From positions 248,001-312,000 of the forward strand of contig JAACMV010000006.1 in assembly GCA_010909725.1 (NCBI GenBank): 64,000 bases of DNA, read 5' to 3'. The position numbers and the translations under genes were made by a program. This document shows, one piece after another, positions 19,501 to 30,127 of this stretch (position 1 is the first letter of the stretch; every line of letters starts with the position of its first letter). Under the pieces are notes generated by a model. It did no database searches, was not told the origin of the DNA, and worked only from the letters and a program-made list of their open reading frames with translations. This DNA comes from Picochlorum sp. 'celeri' (taxonomy: Eukaryota > Chlorophyta > Trebouxiophyceae).

Positions 19501-19674
19501 AACTCATCCTTGAAGAACCTGAAGGCCATGATGAGCAGAATGTCACAGAAATCGTTCATGACGCTCCTGAAGTCATTCATGTGTCATTGGAATTACCACA
19601 AGCTAAAAAGAATGAATATCGAGCAGAAACGAAAGCAGAGGAGGAACGGTTGGCCGTCCTCAGGTGCCATGTGA
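16519..19674 (+). CDS. KDZ-family transposase with SWIM zinc finger
   Basis: A 1051-residue uninterrupted ORF. A SWIM-type zinc finger (CxC...CxH; CNC, then CVH) lies at about 268-285. A second cysteine/histidine cluster (CSLC...CRHVQKIC) is at about 335-352. Near 610 is a MMCPCCKDSPKVLIMDGTSM block, and near 700 an Arg/Lys-rich region. The C-terminal catalytic-like region includes CKPGDRTGG (Asp near 885), VIYDNACNLQDYC (Asp near 933), FHWRNHKAC, and AEQNNSSLKNL (Glu near 991). This layout of acidic residues, with the conserved YD-x-AC motif, is that of KDZ/CxC transposases known from fungi, green algae and fish. Assignment of the three acidic residues as the DDE triad is inference. It overlaps the convergent 422-residue ORF by 15 bases. 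Confidence 0.72.
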   Translation: MMKISDHMRDMVCDYGATCALVAWLGPQRSIYVSRTGNIGYSDAPEIWASVHQTFMNLLQKSKGIKDIALPRIPVEICLFQGSNPNSRVVQQGWHNKTRCIQNAFEKVQSLTNLPVYISISGYKGVLLKNAADLRELSVLDEVFHFHNMGKRFPPLDIALAQQPKGMKRRKLSESRMMTNYSRKRTKTWDGEPLLRPGSLEWYEDMLRQVKYPPVQPLCRQEHMGHRESLSWACIDSRKHGHVGESLNHMMLVRVDCPDAKERKFECNCDTYTSGYDEEGDCVHVQYLEKHYDTLKSGTFGAAHDVVQVTRRDGTFVAYYYDGGFLKVDQAGWRCSLCSRDNRSCRHVQKICSMNQEGAVAQNARGNGSQEVYVIDSRPGSVEWYVENHPEEARIDMPMHGSVLESIQRIYHAGLSAWEHPSGERYFEGLAELKPPKPSRQCCCQQDYEDASGLVLDCQDALVFLNPTRYDAVHKRSVYKWVCPNRRAECEVPYMGVQDGLWRASNTMIIELQMMQDAYNASVLKGGQSLESQCADLCSRYSGKQLFGEDGVPGAPLEKPFMDATLFRNAAIQFGKCTSWAMKYDDGDKLVELENQMMCPCCKDSPKVLIMDGTSMSIRSRACFADSITATDENGKSVPKLRGKRDRSFLNVDKARRTRKARLSLARLLLQFQKRIRKARDAAGLEEFWRDKGRHLRQLGTLWNVDSFVQWAFAKAKAWDSSERLTSLADFIFCLASESPAVSYITLRCCILLKECLESRTVPSGVLSQLSKEAPPLFKLLLTIKRPGDSCVHIPAEWGNLLNELVTRIESTNAFHDRYTLESELGSGVPPQGPSILDGSYLHSGILTGLQRVRSKPQYQADSMKEEESVDGRKDACEHAFCKPGDRTGGVFTILCEHGFVYASFIIKEAEGRKEPFAFMTQYLRKAPEYVIYDNACNLQDYCLSRAPLFFMHTKFFVDGFHWRNHKACSLGYMIKGYEDKWLQALNTQVAEQNNSSLKNLKAMMSRMSQKSFMTLLKSFMCHWNYHKLKRMNIEQKRKQRRNGWPSSGAM

Positions 19675-20928
19675 AGGTTCTGGCAGGCAGGACACAGCAT
19701 CAGTTCTCTCAACAGACCACTCTTGGCCTCCATCCCCTGACACGGCCTCGCCCTGGCCTTCAACAACCTCCTCACCACAGCAATAGCGTCGATAGAACTT
19801 GTCAAGCATCGACTGCAGGAGGAGGAGCCTTGCTGTGGTCTGCTGCTGCCTGCAGTTGTGCTGGGCAAACTTGGTAAGGACATGCTCAACATCTGCATAC
19901 GGAATGAAACAGAATTCCTGGTTCGGCTTATTCCTCATGATTATTTTTTTTGATGTAAGTTCATCGACGGCCACATCTGTGAGTTTTGATACCAGTACTG
20001 CCTTTGGCAACACAAACTTGTTTGTCTTCTGTGTATGGTTCCCAAAATTCTTCACAGCAGGGTCACCAAACGCTTTCCTCAGACACCTTTGCAGGTCGTA
20101 TTGCAGTACACAGAATCCATTCGAGATTCGACGTCCATATTTGTCCATCACTGCGTGTTCGCCCACCTTGATGTTGAAGAGATGGATGGTTTGGTCCACT
20201 GTGGCCCTGTCCCCATCACGTTGCTGCAACATGAACTCTAACCCTTTCGTGCTGACAGCATGAGCTTGCTCTGTCCCCACTACTGTCGTCCCGTAGAAAC
20301 TGCATATCTCAATGTGGTCGTGCAAGCCCCCCGATGCTTCGTCCATGGCTGGCTCATCCACTCCAACTGCAGGGGTGTGGTCAACCGCTTCTGCCTCCTC
20401 TGCAACAAAGGATCCAAGCCCAAGGATGCACTGTTGCAGGTACCGGGTCTTCTCTTGCCATGCATCGATTGCATGTTGCGATGTGATGACCAAGGGCGAA
20501 GCCAGCTCGACCACCTTTTGGGCATGGGCCCTGTTCCTGGACAACTCACCCTCTAGCTGTGCTACTTGAGCCTGCAGGGAGGCACACCTTGACCTCTCTT
20601 CTTCGTGCATTCCCTCCATCTTTCTGCTCTTCTCATACCACACCTTGACGTCACTATACAGGGCAGTGATGAGTTCCGGAAACCCTTCAGGAAGGCTATT
20701 TTTGGCCAAAATGTGGCCATTTTCCAGTCTTGGGTACTTCCTGGGAGGCTCCTCTTCCCGAGGTTTGAAAAATTTTCTCGGCGGTGCCGCCTTGTTTGCG
20801 CGACATGTATCATTATTCACTATATCTACATCGATTTCTTGGGTATGATCCGAATACGCGCGATCGGTGCCGCCGATCTCACGCGCAGGCACATCGTCCG
20901 CACTCGCATTCGGGGCAAAAGTTGGCAT
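19660..20928 (-). CDS. Second ORF of the KDZ element, unknown function
   Basis: A 422-residue ORF convergent with the transposase; the two stop codons overlap. The N-terminal 75 residues are polar and basic (KFFKPREEEPPRKYPRL). Residues about 85-160 form a predicted coiled coil (EEERSRCASLQAQVAQLEGELSR). The rest has blocks I do not recognise: FNIKVGEHAVMDKYGRRI, FVLPKAVLVSKLTDVAVDELT, and EFCFIPYADVEHVLTKF. It has no visible nuclease motif. Its position suggests an accessory protein of the transposon, for example DNA binding or transposase regulation. A resident gene disrupted by the element cannot be excluded. Confidence 0.55.
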   Translation of the reverse strand: MPTFAPNASADDVPAREIGGTDRAYSDHTQEIDVDIVNNDTCRANKAAPPRKFFKPREEEPPRKYPRLENGHILAKNSLPEGFPELITALYSDVKVWYEKSRKMEGMHEEERSRCASLQAQVAQLEGELSRNRAHAQKVVELASPLVITSQHAIDAWQEKTRYLQQCILGLGSFVAEEAEAVDHTPAVGVDEPAMDEASGGLHDHIEICSFYGTTVVGTEQAHAVSTKGLEFMLQQRDGDRATVDQTIHLFNIKVGEHAVMDKYGRRISNGFCVLQYDLQRCLRKAFGDPAVKNFGNHTQKTNKFVLPKAVLVSKLTDVAVDELTSKKIIMRNKPNQEFCFIPYADVEHVLTKFAQHNCRQQQTTARLLLLQSMLDKFYRRYCCGEEVVEGQGEAVSGDGGQEWSVERTDAVSCLPEPSHGT

Positions 20929-21417
20929 GAAATCCCTTGTTTTTCGCCTCTTTGTGGCTCAAAATCCCTCCAACTTTGATACTATATATATTTAAAGCGG
21001 CAGTATTGCGCGACTTGCACACAAAAGCGCAATATGCTTGAGAAACAAGGACAATCGCACGTGCGTTTGAACACTATTCAAACTCTCCTGGCATTGTCAG
21101 CCAAACGATTTAAAATGTATTCAAACATACACTGTTGCAATATCATGTGCAACAAGTATATACACACTACATACTATCACTCCCTTTTTTCTATGTTTTT
21201 ATTACATCAGGGGCCTCATTCCCTTGGTGCTGCTGCCGTGACCATCGCGGAAACTTTCCCCATCACAGGAACGCTGGATGGGCCAAGCACACAAGAAAAA
21301 GATTCGTTTTCAGGCCCTGGAATCCACGTCGTTCCTGGGTGAAGATAACACTCACGCATATCAAAATCGACCAGAACTCTAATTATACTAAATAATTCGG
21401 TTTAATTCGGATCCATC
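20929..21417. other. Non-coding flank right of the KDZ element
   Basis: This 489-bp stretch holds the promoter of the minus-strand element ORF, probably the right end of the transposon, and the SQD1 promoter. The boundary is not visible. A TATA-like TATATATATTTAAA occurs near 20981. Confidence 0.4.
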
Positions 21418-23176
<1,759 letters not shown>

Positions 23177-23293
23177 TTTGAAAGTTCAAACTCTCCGTAA
23201 ATTCTCATTAGAGAAGTACTATCCGGAATAAAGATGTAAACTAATTTTTCAAAGTAGGAAGAAAACTGTGAAATGAATTTTCAATTGCAGTTG

Positions 23294-24090
23294 CTATCCA
23301 AAACTCCCAAAGCCCATTATTCTGGCAACGTCGCTGTCTTCATCCTCCTTGCCAGTTGTAGGCGATTGTGAGGACTCGGGCTTGTTTAACTCTGCCGATT
23401 CTTCCGGGGATTTCCGACGTGCCTCTAACAATTTTGGCTGTTCGTCTTTGCCCACGTGTTGTCCAAGCTTCTTGCATTTTGCATTTTCAAGGCGCTTTCT
23501 GACTTCATCCGCCGTGGACCTTTTTACTTCCATGCTCATGCCAAGTGCTCTATTATGATATTTTCCATTTAGATGGTCCAAATATGCCAAACTGTCTTGA
23601 AATGTACAATCACAGATGTCACAATGATAACCTCCTTGCTGAGTGGAAGGTGAAGTCAACGACTGAACATGTGAGCGATTCAACCTTGATGTGAGGTCAA
23701 CTTCGCGTTCTCGAGGCTTAAGCTTTCCTCTCTCTACGATGAGACCGAGGTGCAAAGGGTCCCTCTCTGCAAACAGTGGAGATATTGCGTGAGTTGGCAT
23801 CAACTTGAGAAGCATGCTAGAGGGCAGGTGACGTACCTAGTCTTTTGCGCTTTCTTGCATCTAATTGGGTTTCTTCGAGTTCTTTATCCTGCAGAAGGTA
23901 ACGCACATCACGTAATTGCCTTTTGAACAGTCAAACACTGAGATCAACACAACAGTTCTTTCATACCCAAGGTCTATTGAGTTCCACTCACCCGAATTGC
24001 CCTGTCCTTGGCTTTCTGATGAAAATCAGCCCTATCCCACGTCTTTCTATGGGTATTATCAACCCCTGAAGCACCTTTTTTGTCGGGCAT
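23294..24090 (-). CDS. ZMAT2: ZMAT2/Snu23 spliceosomal zinc-finger protein
   Basis: Snu23/ZMAT2 is a U4/U6.U5 tri-snRNP protein that enters the pre-B and B spliceosome near the 5' splice site. Exons 24090-23992, 23888-23837 and 23766-23294 give 207 residues (human 199). The N-terminus carries the family RKTWDRADFHQKAKDRA motif (FRRTWDKxEY in animals). Next come a basic stretch, EVDLTSRLN, and a single matrin-type C2H2 finger: C99, C102, H115, H121 in CDICDC...LDHLNGKYHNR, followed by LGMSMEVKRST. The C-terminus ends in the typical VARIMGFGSFG. All junctions are GT-AG with consistent phase. Confidence 0.93.
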
Positions 24091-24354
24091 GGCTGCATAG
24101 AATGGACTCTTTGCTTACTTTGTTTTTATCAGTCGCATACAGGCGCCATCAAAACGCATCCAGTGAAATGATAGTGCTACATACTAATTATTATTCAAAT
24201 GGATATGCAGGGAGGCTTGTAACAGGCTCTCTCATGCGAGCGTCATATTCCGAAATATAGGATTTTGCAACTTGGCACGTTTGGACAATGCCTTGTCTTT
24301 GCCATTCGGAAAAGAAGTTGGTAGTCACAAAGTGGTGTCAGAAGTAATGTCAAT

Positions 24355-25541
24355 ATGGTAGATGATACAGCAGCCAGAAGAAGCAAACTCGAAGAGTTGA
24401 TTGAGAAAAAGCGGCAAGAGCAGGACGACGAACGCGAGCGTCAAAGGAGACAGCGCGAGGAAAATATTGCAGATATTGATTTTGGAGACGGGTCAGACGA
24501 TGATAATTTGGATCCAAGACCTGAGGCACGAGGTATGTTTGCCCTGTTCAAGACTCTTCGACAGAGAGTCAGAGTGACCCCATCTATGCAGGTGAACAGG
24601 TATCGACTGAACGTCATGCAGCCAAGCATGATGATGATGAAGAAGAAGAAGAAGGCAATGAGGTGCCAAGCCAGAGGGATCTCGATTTCATAGATGATGA
24701 AGGTGTTTCACCAGAAGAGAGGATAGACTTTGGAGACGATGAGAATGTTGTCACTTTTGAAGAGGCCGAAGAGGCCAAAGATGAGATGGACGAAAAATTA
24801 GATGGGTTATTCGGACGAGATGCGCTGAGAAATTCAGCAGATGCAGAGATAAATACTCAGGCAGAGAATCTGATGGCACAGATGGAAGCTGCCCTGGAGG
24901 CAGATCTTGAGGCTTTTTCGAAATCAATGCCGGCATTAAACAAGCTTCGAATGCTTAAAAAGGCGGAAGAAATGTTTTCGATCAGTAGGATGCACGAGCC
25001 TTTGATGGCAGGCGGTGTCCTAGGTTTGTTGAAGGGTTGGCTTGAGCCAATGCCTGATGGATCACTGCCTAACAGCAAGATACGGACTGGCGTGCTGTCG
25101 ATGCTCGAAAAATTAAATATAAATTGCGCAAATGAAGACCACAAAGAACAGCTCAAGCGAAGTGGGATTGGGAAGTTGGTGATGTTTTTGTCCAAACTAC
25201 CTGACGAGACTGCTGGGAATCGAAGATTAGCTCAGAGTCTAGTGGAATCCTGGAGTAGACCCATACTTGGATACTCAAGACCTTTGGAAAGTGGATCGAT
25301 CCAAAGCCGAGATGGACAGGCCAAACCTGCCCAACACCGTCAGGCTAGTAGACACAAAGACACCCAAGATGCAGAGCTGAGCAAACATTCAGAGAGCAGA
25401 CACGCAATTATCCCTACAGCAGCCGCATTAGATTACACCATCCGTCCTAAAAGCAAAGTCAGTATGCCATCTAAAAGCTCTCGCGCGGGCAAACATTCAG
25501 AACCAAAATTACTGAAAAAGTTGCTGAAGAAGAGAAAGTGA
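24355..25541 (+). CDS. IWS1: IWS1 transcription elongation factor
   Basis: IWS1 (Spn1) binds Spt6 and RNA polymerase II during elongation and mRNA export. Exons 24355-24532 and 24592-25541 are separated by a 59-base intron and give 375 residues. The N-terminal half is acidic, with an EEEEE run and many D/E residues (FIDDEGV, DEKLDGLFG). Residues about 176-285 are the TFIIS N-terminal-like (TND) core: LRMLKKAEEMFSISRMHEPL, GGVLGLLKGWLEPMPDGSLPN, IRTGVLSMLEKL, IGKLVMFLSKLPDET, RRLAQSLVESWSRPILG. The tail is Lys/Arg-rich, ending KLLKKLLKKRK. Confidence 0.92.
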
Positions 25542-25611
25542 AGACTGGTCAGGGATGGATTTGGATACATGAGGCACCAAATCCTTTACTGTTTTAGCGA
25601 TGTCATAATCA

Positions 25612-26232
25612 TCAATCGTCAACTGTGTCATAATCAACGTCGATAATTGCATCGCTAGGATCTACATCCACAGATTGTCCTGTAATAGACATCCCTGCTC
25701 CCAACAAGAGATTCATCAGAAACAGCACTCCTATAAACAGTACACCCAGCTTCAGGAAAGAGGGGATTGCCAAAATACCGATCAATACCCCGGAGATACC
25801 TATTGCACTATTGACAGGTGACACCCCATACGCTGCCGATATCTTATCCAAAGTCCCCGTGACAGCAGATACAGCAAGAACAGCAAGAATGAGGCCAATA
25901 GATGGGAGGGCAGTTCCGATCAGGGTTCCTCCCAGCACAAAGAGCGCCAACAGGCCCATTAACGGAAATAGTATTCCAATAGAATCTGAAAATTGCAGGT
26001 CATCTGTTTTCTCTGGCCCTGCGAAACACACACCTCGCCGATTGAGCCTCGGACTTTTAAAAGTGTCCCTGGGGACACTGCCTACCTGAGTACAATGGAC
26101 ATTTACAACTATTGGATCATATCGTCCTTTAAAGACATGCCTCCCTCTGAGAAATGGATACGTACGACGCAAGGTCGCTCTCTCTGTTGGTGCTGTCAAC
26201 TGTCGGGATACCTGTGAGAATTGAGCAAGCAT
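25612..26232 (-). CDS. Putative plastid multi-pass membrane protein
   Basis: A 206-residue intronless ORF. Residues 1-70 are rich in R, T and S with few acids (SRQLTAPTERATLRRTYPF), typical of a plastid transit peptide. Residues about 82-175 form three or four hydrophobic segments (IGILFPLMGLLALFVLGGTL, LPSIGLILAVLAVSAVTG, and LGVLFIGVLFLMNLLLGAGM) around a conserved-looking DKISAAYGVSP loop. The C-terminus is acidic (VDVDPSDAIIDVDYDTVDD). It resembles uncharacterised chloroplast membrane proteins of green plants; no function can be given. It is divergent from APS kinase. Confidence 0.7.
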   Translation of the reverse strand: MLAQFSQVSRQLTAPTERATLRRTYPFLRGRHVFKGRYDPIVVNVHCTQVGSVPRDTFKSPRLNRRGVCFAGPEKTDDLQFSDSIGILFPLMGLLALFVLGGTLIGTALPSIGLILAVLAVSAVTGTLDKISAAYGVSPVNSAIGISGVLIGILAIPSFLKLGVLFIGVLFLMNLLLGAGMSITGQSVDVDPSDAIIDVDYDTVDD

Positions 26233-26661
26233 ATCTCGGTACTCCTAACGTATTACACTCGGTATTGAAATCTGTATCTCAAAGATTCCAGCGAAATATA
26301 TAACTCTACGAGAGCCAGGACATGACACCCCTTTTTGAGATGTCCACCATCTGGAGACATCTTTTCTGTTGCAATCAAATGCATATGTTGGATGATATAT
26401 TTCAGCCTCATCTCCTTCCTGTAACCATGAAGAGCTAGCTACACATGATATCTCTTTCCACCACAAGGATCATCATGCATCATGGGTCTCCACAAGCGCA
26501 CATGGGGTCCATGGCCCTTTGTGTAACACATGGGGCTGATGACTTGATGCCATTCCTGGTGGATTTGATGTGTCCACCATCGGAGCGATCTGTACTAGAT
26601 TTTCCATCAAAAAAATAGAAAATCAATCTACCTGCAGAAGATAGATTGTCATATTGGTCAT
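26233..26661. other. Divergent intergenic region
   Basis: This 429-bp gap lies between the plastid membrane protein gene (minus) and APS kinase (plus). It is A+T-rich, with no recognised motif, RNA gene or repeat. Confidence 0.45.
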
Positions 26662-27567
26662 ATGTTGGCACTGCGGAATCTCAGCCGTTCTTTGCGAAGG
26701 GGGGCCTTCACAGCAGAACACGCATTCCCGAGTATCCTTATGCATCAATCAGGAGGAATGAACGAATCACAGGAGAGATGCGTCACATCAGACGTCTATG
26801 ACGTTGGATCGGCGACGAACATCAAATTCCATGACGGGATGGTTCCCAGGGAGACCAAGGAAAAGCTTCTCAATCAAAAAGGGGTGGTTATTTGGTTCAC
26901 AGGTGCGTATGGCGATGGATTTGGCTGCCAGTGTGATCTGGTGTATTGCGTTTGCCAACGGAAACAAAACGTTGGCAAGGCAAGCACTCCAAGAAGGCAA
27001 GTCGATGAAGATCTAATCTGTTTGGATTAATCAATGTCTGCAGGATTGAGTGGAAGTGGTAAATCTACGGTTGCGTGCACTTTGGAGCACGCGCTAGCGG
27101 CAAGGGGCAAGGTTACAGTGCTGCTTGATGGTGATAATGTTCGTCATGGCTTGAACAGTAATCTGGGCTTCAAGGCTGAAGACAGAGAGGAGAATATTAG
27201 GAGGATTGGTGAAGTGAGCAAGTTGTTCGCAGAGAGTGGAATTATAACGTTGACCTCTTTCATTTCACCTTACAGAGCAGACAGAGCAAAGGTGCGAGAG
27301 AGAATGGCAAAGGGAGACTTTTTGGAGGTATATATGAGAATACCCATTGAAATCTGCGAAGAAAGAGACCCCAAGGGATTGTATAAAGCTGCAAGGGCAG
27401 GGAAAATCAAGAACTTCACTGGAATTGATGACCCATATGAGGAGCCTGAGAATCCTGAAATTACATTGGATGCAAAGGACAAGGAAGGTAACATGGCATC
27501 TGCCGAAGACATGGCGGCAGAGATAATCAGATATTTGGAAGAAAAGACATACCTTCAAGGTCCATGA
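26662..27567 (+). CDS. APK: Adenylylsulfate (APS) kinase
   Basis: Phosphorylates APS to PAPS, the sulfate donor for sulfation. Exons 26662-26902 and 27044-27567 give 254 residues. The intron interrupts the P-loop region and splicing restores [12 protein letters not shown], the family Walker A. Other motifs: [27 protein letters not shown], the FISPYRADR signature, and [25 protein letters not shown]. The first 55 residues precede the kinase and begin with an Arg/Ser/Leu-rich stretch ([16 protein letters not shown]) that fits an organelle-targeting peptide. Together with SQD1, about 5 kb away, it gives two sulfur-metabolism genes in the window, but they are not co-transcribed. Confidence 0.95.
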
Positions 27568-27929
27568 GGACTGTCGCAAACAGTGATTAATTGCGTGTAC
27601 CGCTGGAGCAGGGTAGGTACTATCCTTTCCCAGGAATGGAGGAAACTTTCTATTGATCTTGCATGAGTTGTGCAATTTTATTTATAGAAAATATGTATTT
27701 AATACATTTTGCCTCTACCTGAAATCAACTGAAACATTTCACCTGGTGCTCTTACACGTTGCGCAAGGATTCAGTCACAGGTGCATCAATTGCTGACTTG
27801 GTGCCTTGTAATTGATCTCTTGGCCATCAAAAGAGAGTTTTACCTTCCCGGAAAATTTGTCCACTTTGAGACCATGGGCATAGGCATTACACTTGGCCAA
27901 TCGAAACCAAAGTGGAACAAAGGACAAAG
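27568..27929. other. Convergent 3' intergenic region
   Basis: This 362-bp gap lies between the stops of APS kinase (plus) and TerC (minus), presumably the two 3' UTRs. Nothing else was recognised. Confidence 0.45.
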
Positions 27930-29071
27930 TCAATCATGTTTTGATCGTAATAGACTTGCTAACACCCCTGAGCCTAGGATTGAGACAACAATGCCGAGTG
28001 ACACTTCCGTTGGAATTGTGTGTCCAGTAAAATCTAATATAATCTTCAGGCCGATAAAACCAAGTACCGTAGCAACTGACTTTTCCAAATAAACCAAATT
28101 TGTCAATGCAGATGAGACAAAGCCAAACAGTCCCCGCAAGCTCAAGATGGCAAAAATATTTGAGGTGTACACCACAAATGGATCTACTGTGACCCCAAAG
28201 ACTGCAGGAATCGAATCCACAGCAAAGATCACGTCGGAAATCTCAATCACTAACAGTACCAGAAGTAATGGAGTTCCCACCCTTTTCCCATCAATAGAGG
28301 TGAAAAACTTATCTCCGTCATATTCACTTGTGAACTGGAACAGTGATTTTGAAAACTTGACAATCCTGTTGTTGGAAAGATCCTCTTCGTCATCGCCTTC
28401 CGACCTGTAGGAGCAAAAATAAATCTTTCTCGTAAATTGAGCCACATTGTCCCGTATTTTTTCGCATCTGTGGTGCATGTACGTACATTACCAGCAAATT
28501 GAAAGATGAATATAGCAATATCCCAGAAAACACAAGAAGAATTGGCTTCCATTTCTCGACGGCGTCCGCTCCAAGGATGATGAGAACCAATCGAAGAATC
28601 GCTGCAGTTCCTATTCCATATGACAAGACAGTCTTTTGAGACTCTGGTGGAGTTGCAAAATAGCGAAACACGAGAACAAAAACAAACAAATTGTCGACAG
28701 ATAAACTCTGTTCTAGAAGATATCCAGCAAAATACTCTGCACATAATGACACACGAGGGTCAATGTATACCCTATTAACCTCACAATCATCTGCACAGCA
28801 CACCTTCTGCTTTTGTTTGTCCTAGAACAGCCCAAACAATCCCCCCAAAAACTGTTGCTCCAATAACAGTCAATGCTGCTGACTCTGCTCCTCGCTCGAA
28901 CTCAGGCTCCACAATGTCTATCTCTCGTATATCTACTGCACTCCGTTTGTCTTCATCCTTAGCCCTGCATACCTCGAATCCCCTCGAGCAGCGAGAGCTG
29001 GGTCTAGACCCGGCACAAGGGACGCAAAGAGGCAGCCTTCTGCTGATACATCTGGATTCAGTCAACTGCAT
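27930..29071 (-). CDS. TERC: TerC-family thylakoid membrane protein
   Basis: Plant TERC is an integral thylakoid protein needed for insertion of photosynthetic membrane proteins; bacterial relatives act in metal (tellurium/manganese) handling. Exons 29071-28804, 28736-28487 and 28404-27930 give 330 residues, all GT-AG and phase-consistent. The first 60 residues are Arg/Ser/Cys-rich, a likely transit peptide. Conserved blocks: YFAGYLLEQSLSVDNLFVFVL, VLSYGIGTAAILRLVLIILG, ILLVFSGILLYSSFNLL, LLLVLLVIEISDVIFAVDSIPAVFGVT, FAILSLRGLFGFV, LGFIGLKIILDF. About eight transmembrane helices are visible, with the metal-site acidic residues (SVDN, EISD, AVDS) in place. Confidence 0.93.
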
Positions 29072-30127
29072 ACATATTAAACAGTGAAATTTGGAAATAA
29101 ATCGACCATGCTGCCTAATCTGCTCGCAGATGAGGGCGAGAGGGTGGACATGAACACCGAATCACACACTTGAACTAGCTTCTCTCTGGGGAGAGAAGAC
29201 ACCCATCTCACTGACATAATCCTAATCAAGAGACAATTGCCAAGTTGATACTGTAGACCCAACGGAATATGGTAGGATCAGAACTTGATAGGCTCCAACG
29301 CCTCGGTGAGTCAAGAACTCTGTCTGAAAACACTCTGCCTGGGCTATTCCTAGTATTCCACCTTCCAAGACATTGTCAAACAAAGAAACAAGATGCCTTT
29401 TTTACTCTGCCAATCACGTCTGGAAATGCCAGTGTAATCCATGGCAGGAATGGGATGCCAGATAACTGGCATTGCAGTATCTCATGAAGCACACCAAATC
29501 CAGAGAGTGACTCTTGAACTCGTTCAATCAGTTGACATCGAATGAGGAGACTACCACAGAGGTCTATGACCGAATAGAAAGAAGCATCGGAGCATTCATC
29601 AGGCGGACTGGAACCTCACAGGCACAAGCCTTGCAGGTGGTCCTTGGATGTCTGCACTCATCATTTGACCTCTGCACACGTACCTCACTCAGCGACTGCA
29701 AAGCCCTGTGAAAATCTGCTGGAGAGGAGGAGAGCGCATTTGAAGCCCACCACAAGGGGCCCATGACAGGGGCCCATCTGCACTGGATTTGAAGATCTAG
29801 ATAACATCGGATGGCATGCATGCAAGTCGAATGATGACGGTAACAACAACCACATCCAAATGCTACATTGTCGCGCAGAACCTCGGGGAAATACATAACA
29901 AATAAAAATATAAATATCTCAGGAAAAGTCGAGGCAAAATATTGACACTATTTGCAGTCCTCGTTTGACATTCGTCATTTCACGAGTAGCGGAGGCTGGA
30001 CCAAGTCCCAGCATTCCAGGTAGACTGGGTCAAAATTCACATTGATAACTAGTAGTAACAACATCCGAACCATTCTATTTGTCACGAACCACAATTCGAC
30101 AAGCTTGAGGAGATATCCGTGCGAATT
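29072..30127. other. Intergenic region
   Basis: A 1,056-bp gap between divergent TerC (minus) and eIF4G (plus). Several ORFs of 60-110 codons exist on both strands, but none has recognisable protein features. No tRNA, repeat or transposon was seen. It should hold both promoters. Confidence 0.4.

Larger units (their letters stand above)
16519..20928. mobile_element. KDZ-type (Kyakuja-Dileera-Zisupton) DNA transposon, coding core
   Basis: Two convergent ORFs, a 1051-residue transposase (plus) and a 422-residue protein (minus), overlap at their stops and sit between the armadillo-like gene and SQD1. The transposase has SWIM-type zinc fingers and the C-terminal YDNACN block of KDZ elements. The true ends are unknown because no terminal inverted repeat or target-site duplication could be found, so only the coding span is given. 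Both ORFs are free of stops and frameshifts, suggesting recent activity. Confidence 0.7.

Noticed and set aside
15952..21417. Terminal inverted repeats of the KDZ element
   Set aside because: I compared the non-coding flanks by eye and found only short unconvincing matches, so no element ends are claimed.
25990..26105. Possible intron in the plastid membrane protein gene (CTCAG/GTAGGC to TTCGCAG/GG on the minus strand)
   Set aside because: Removing its 67 bases would shift the frame and break the downstream hydrophobic region, so the uninterrupted ORF is preferred.
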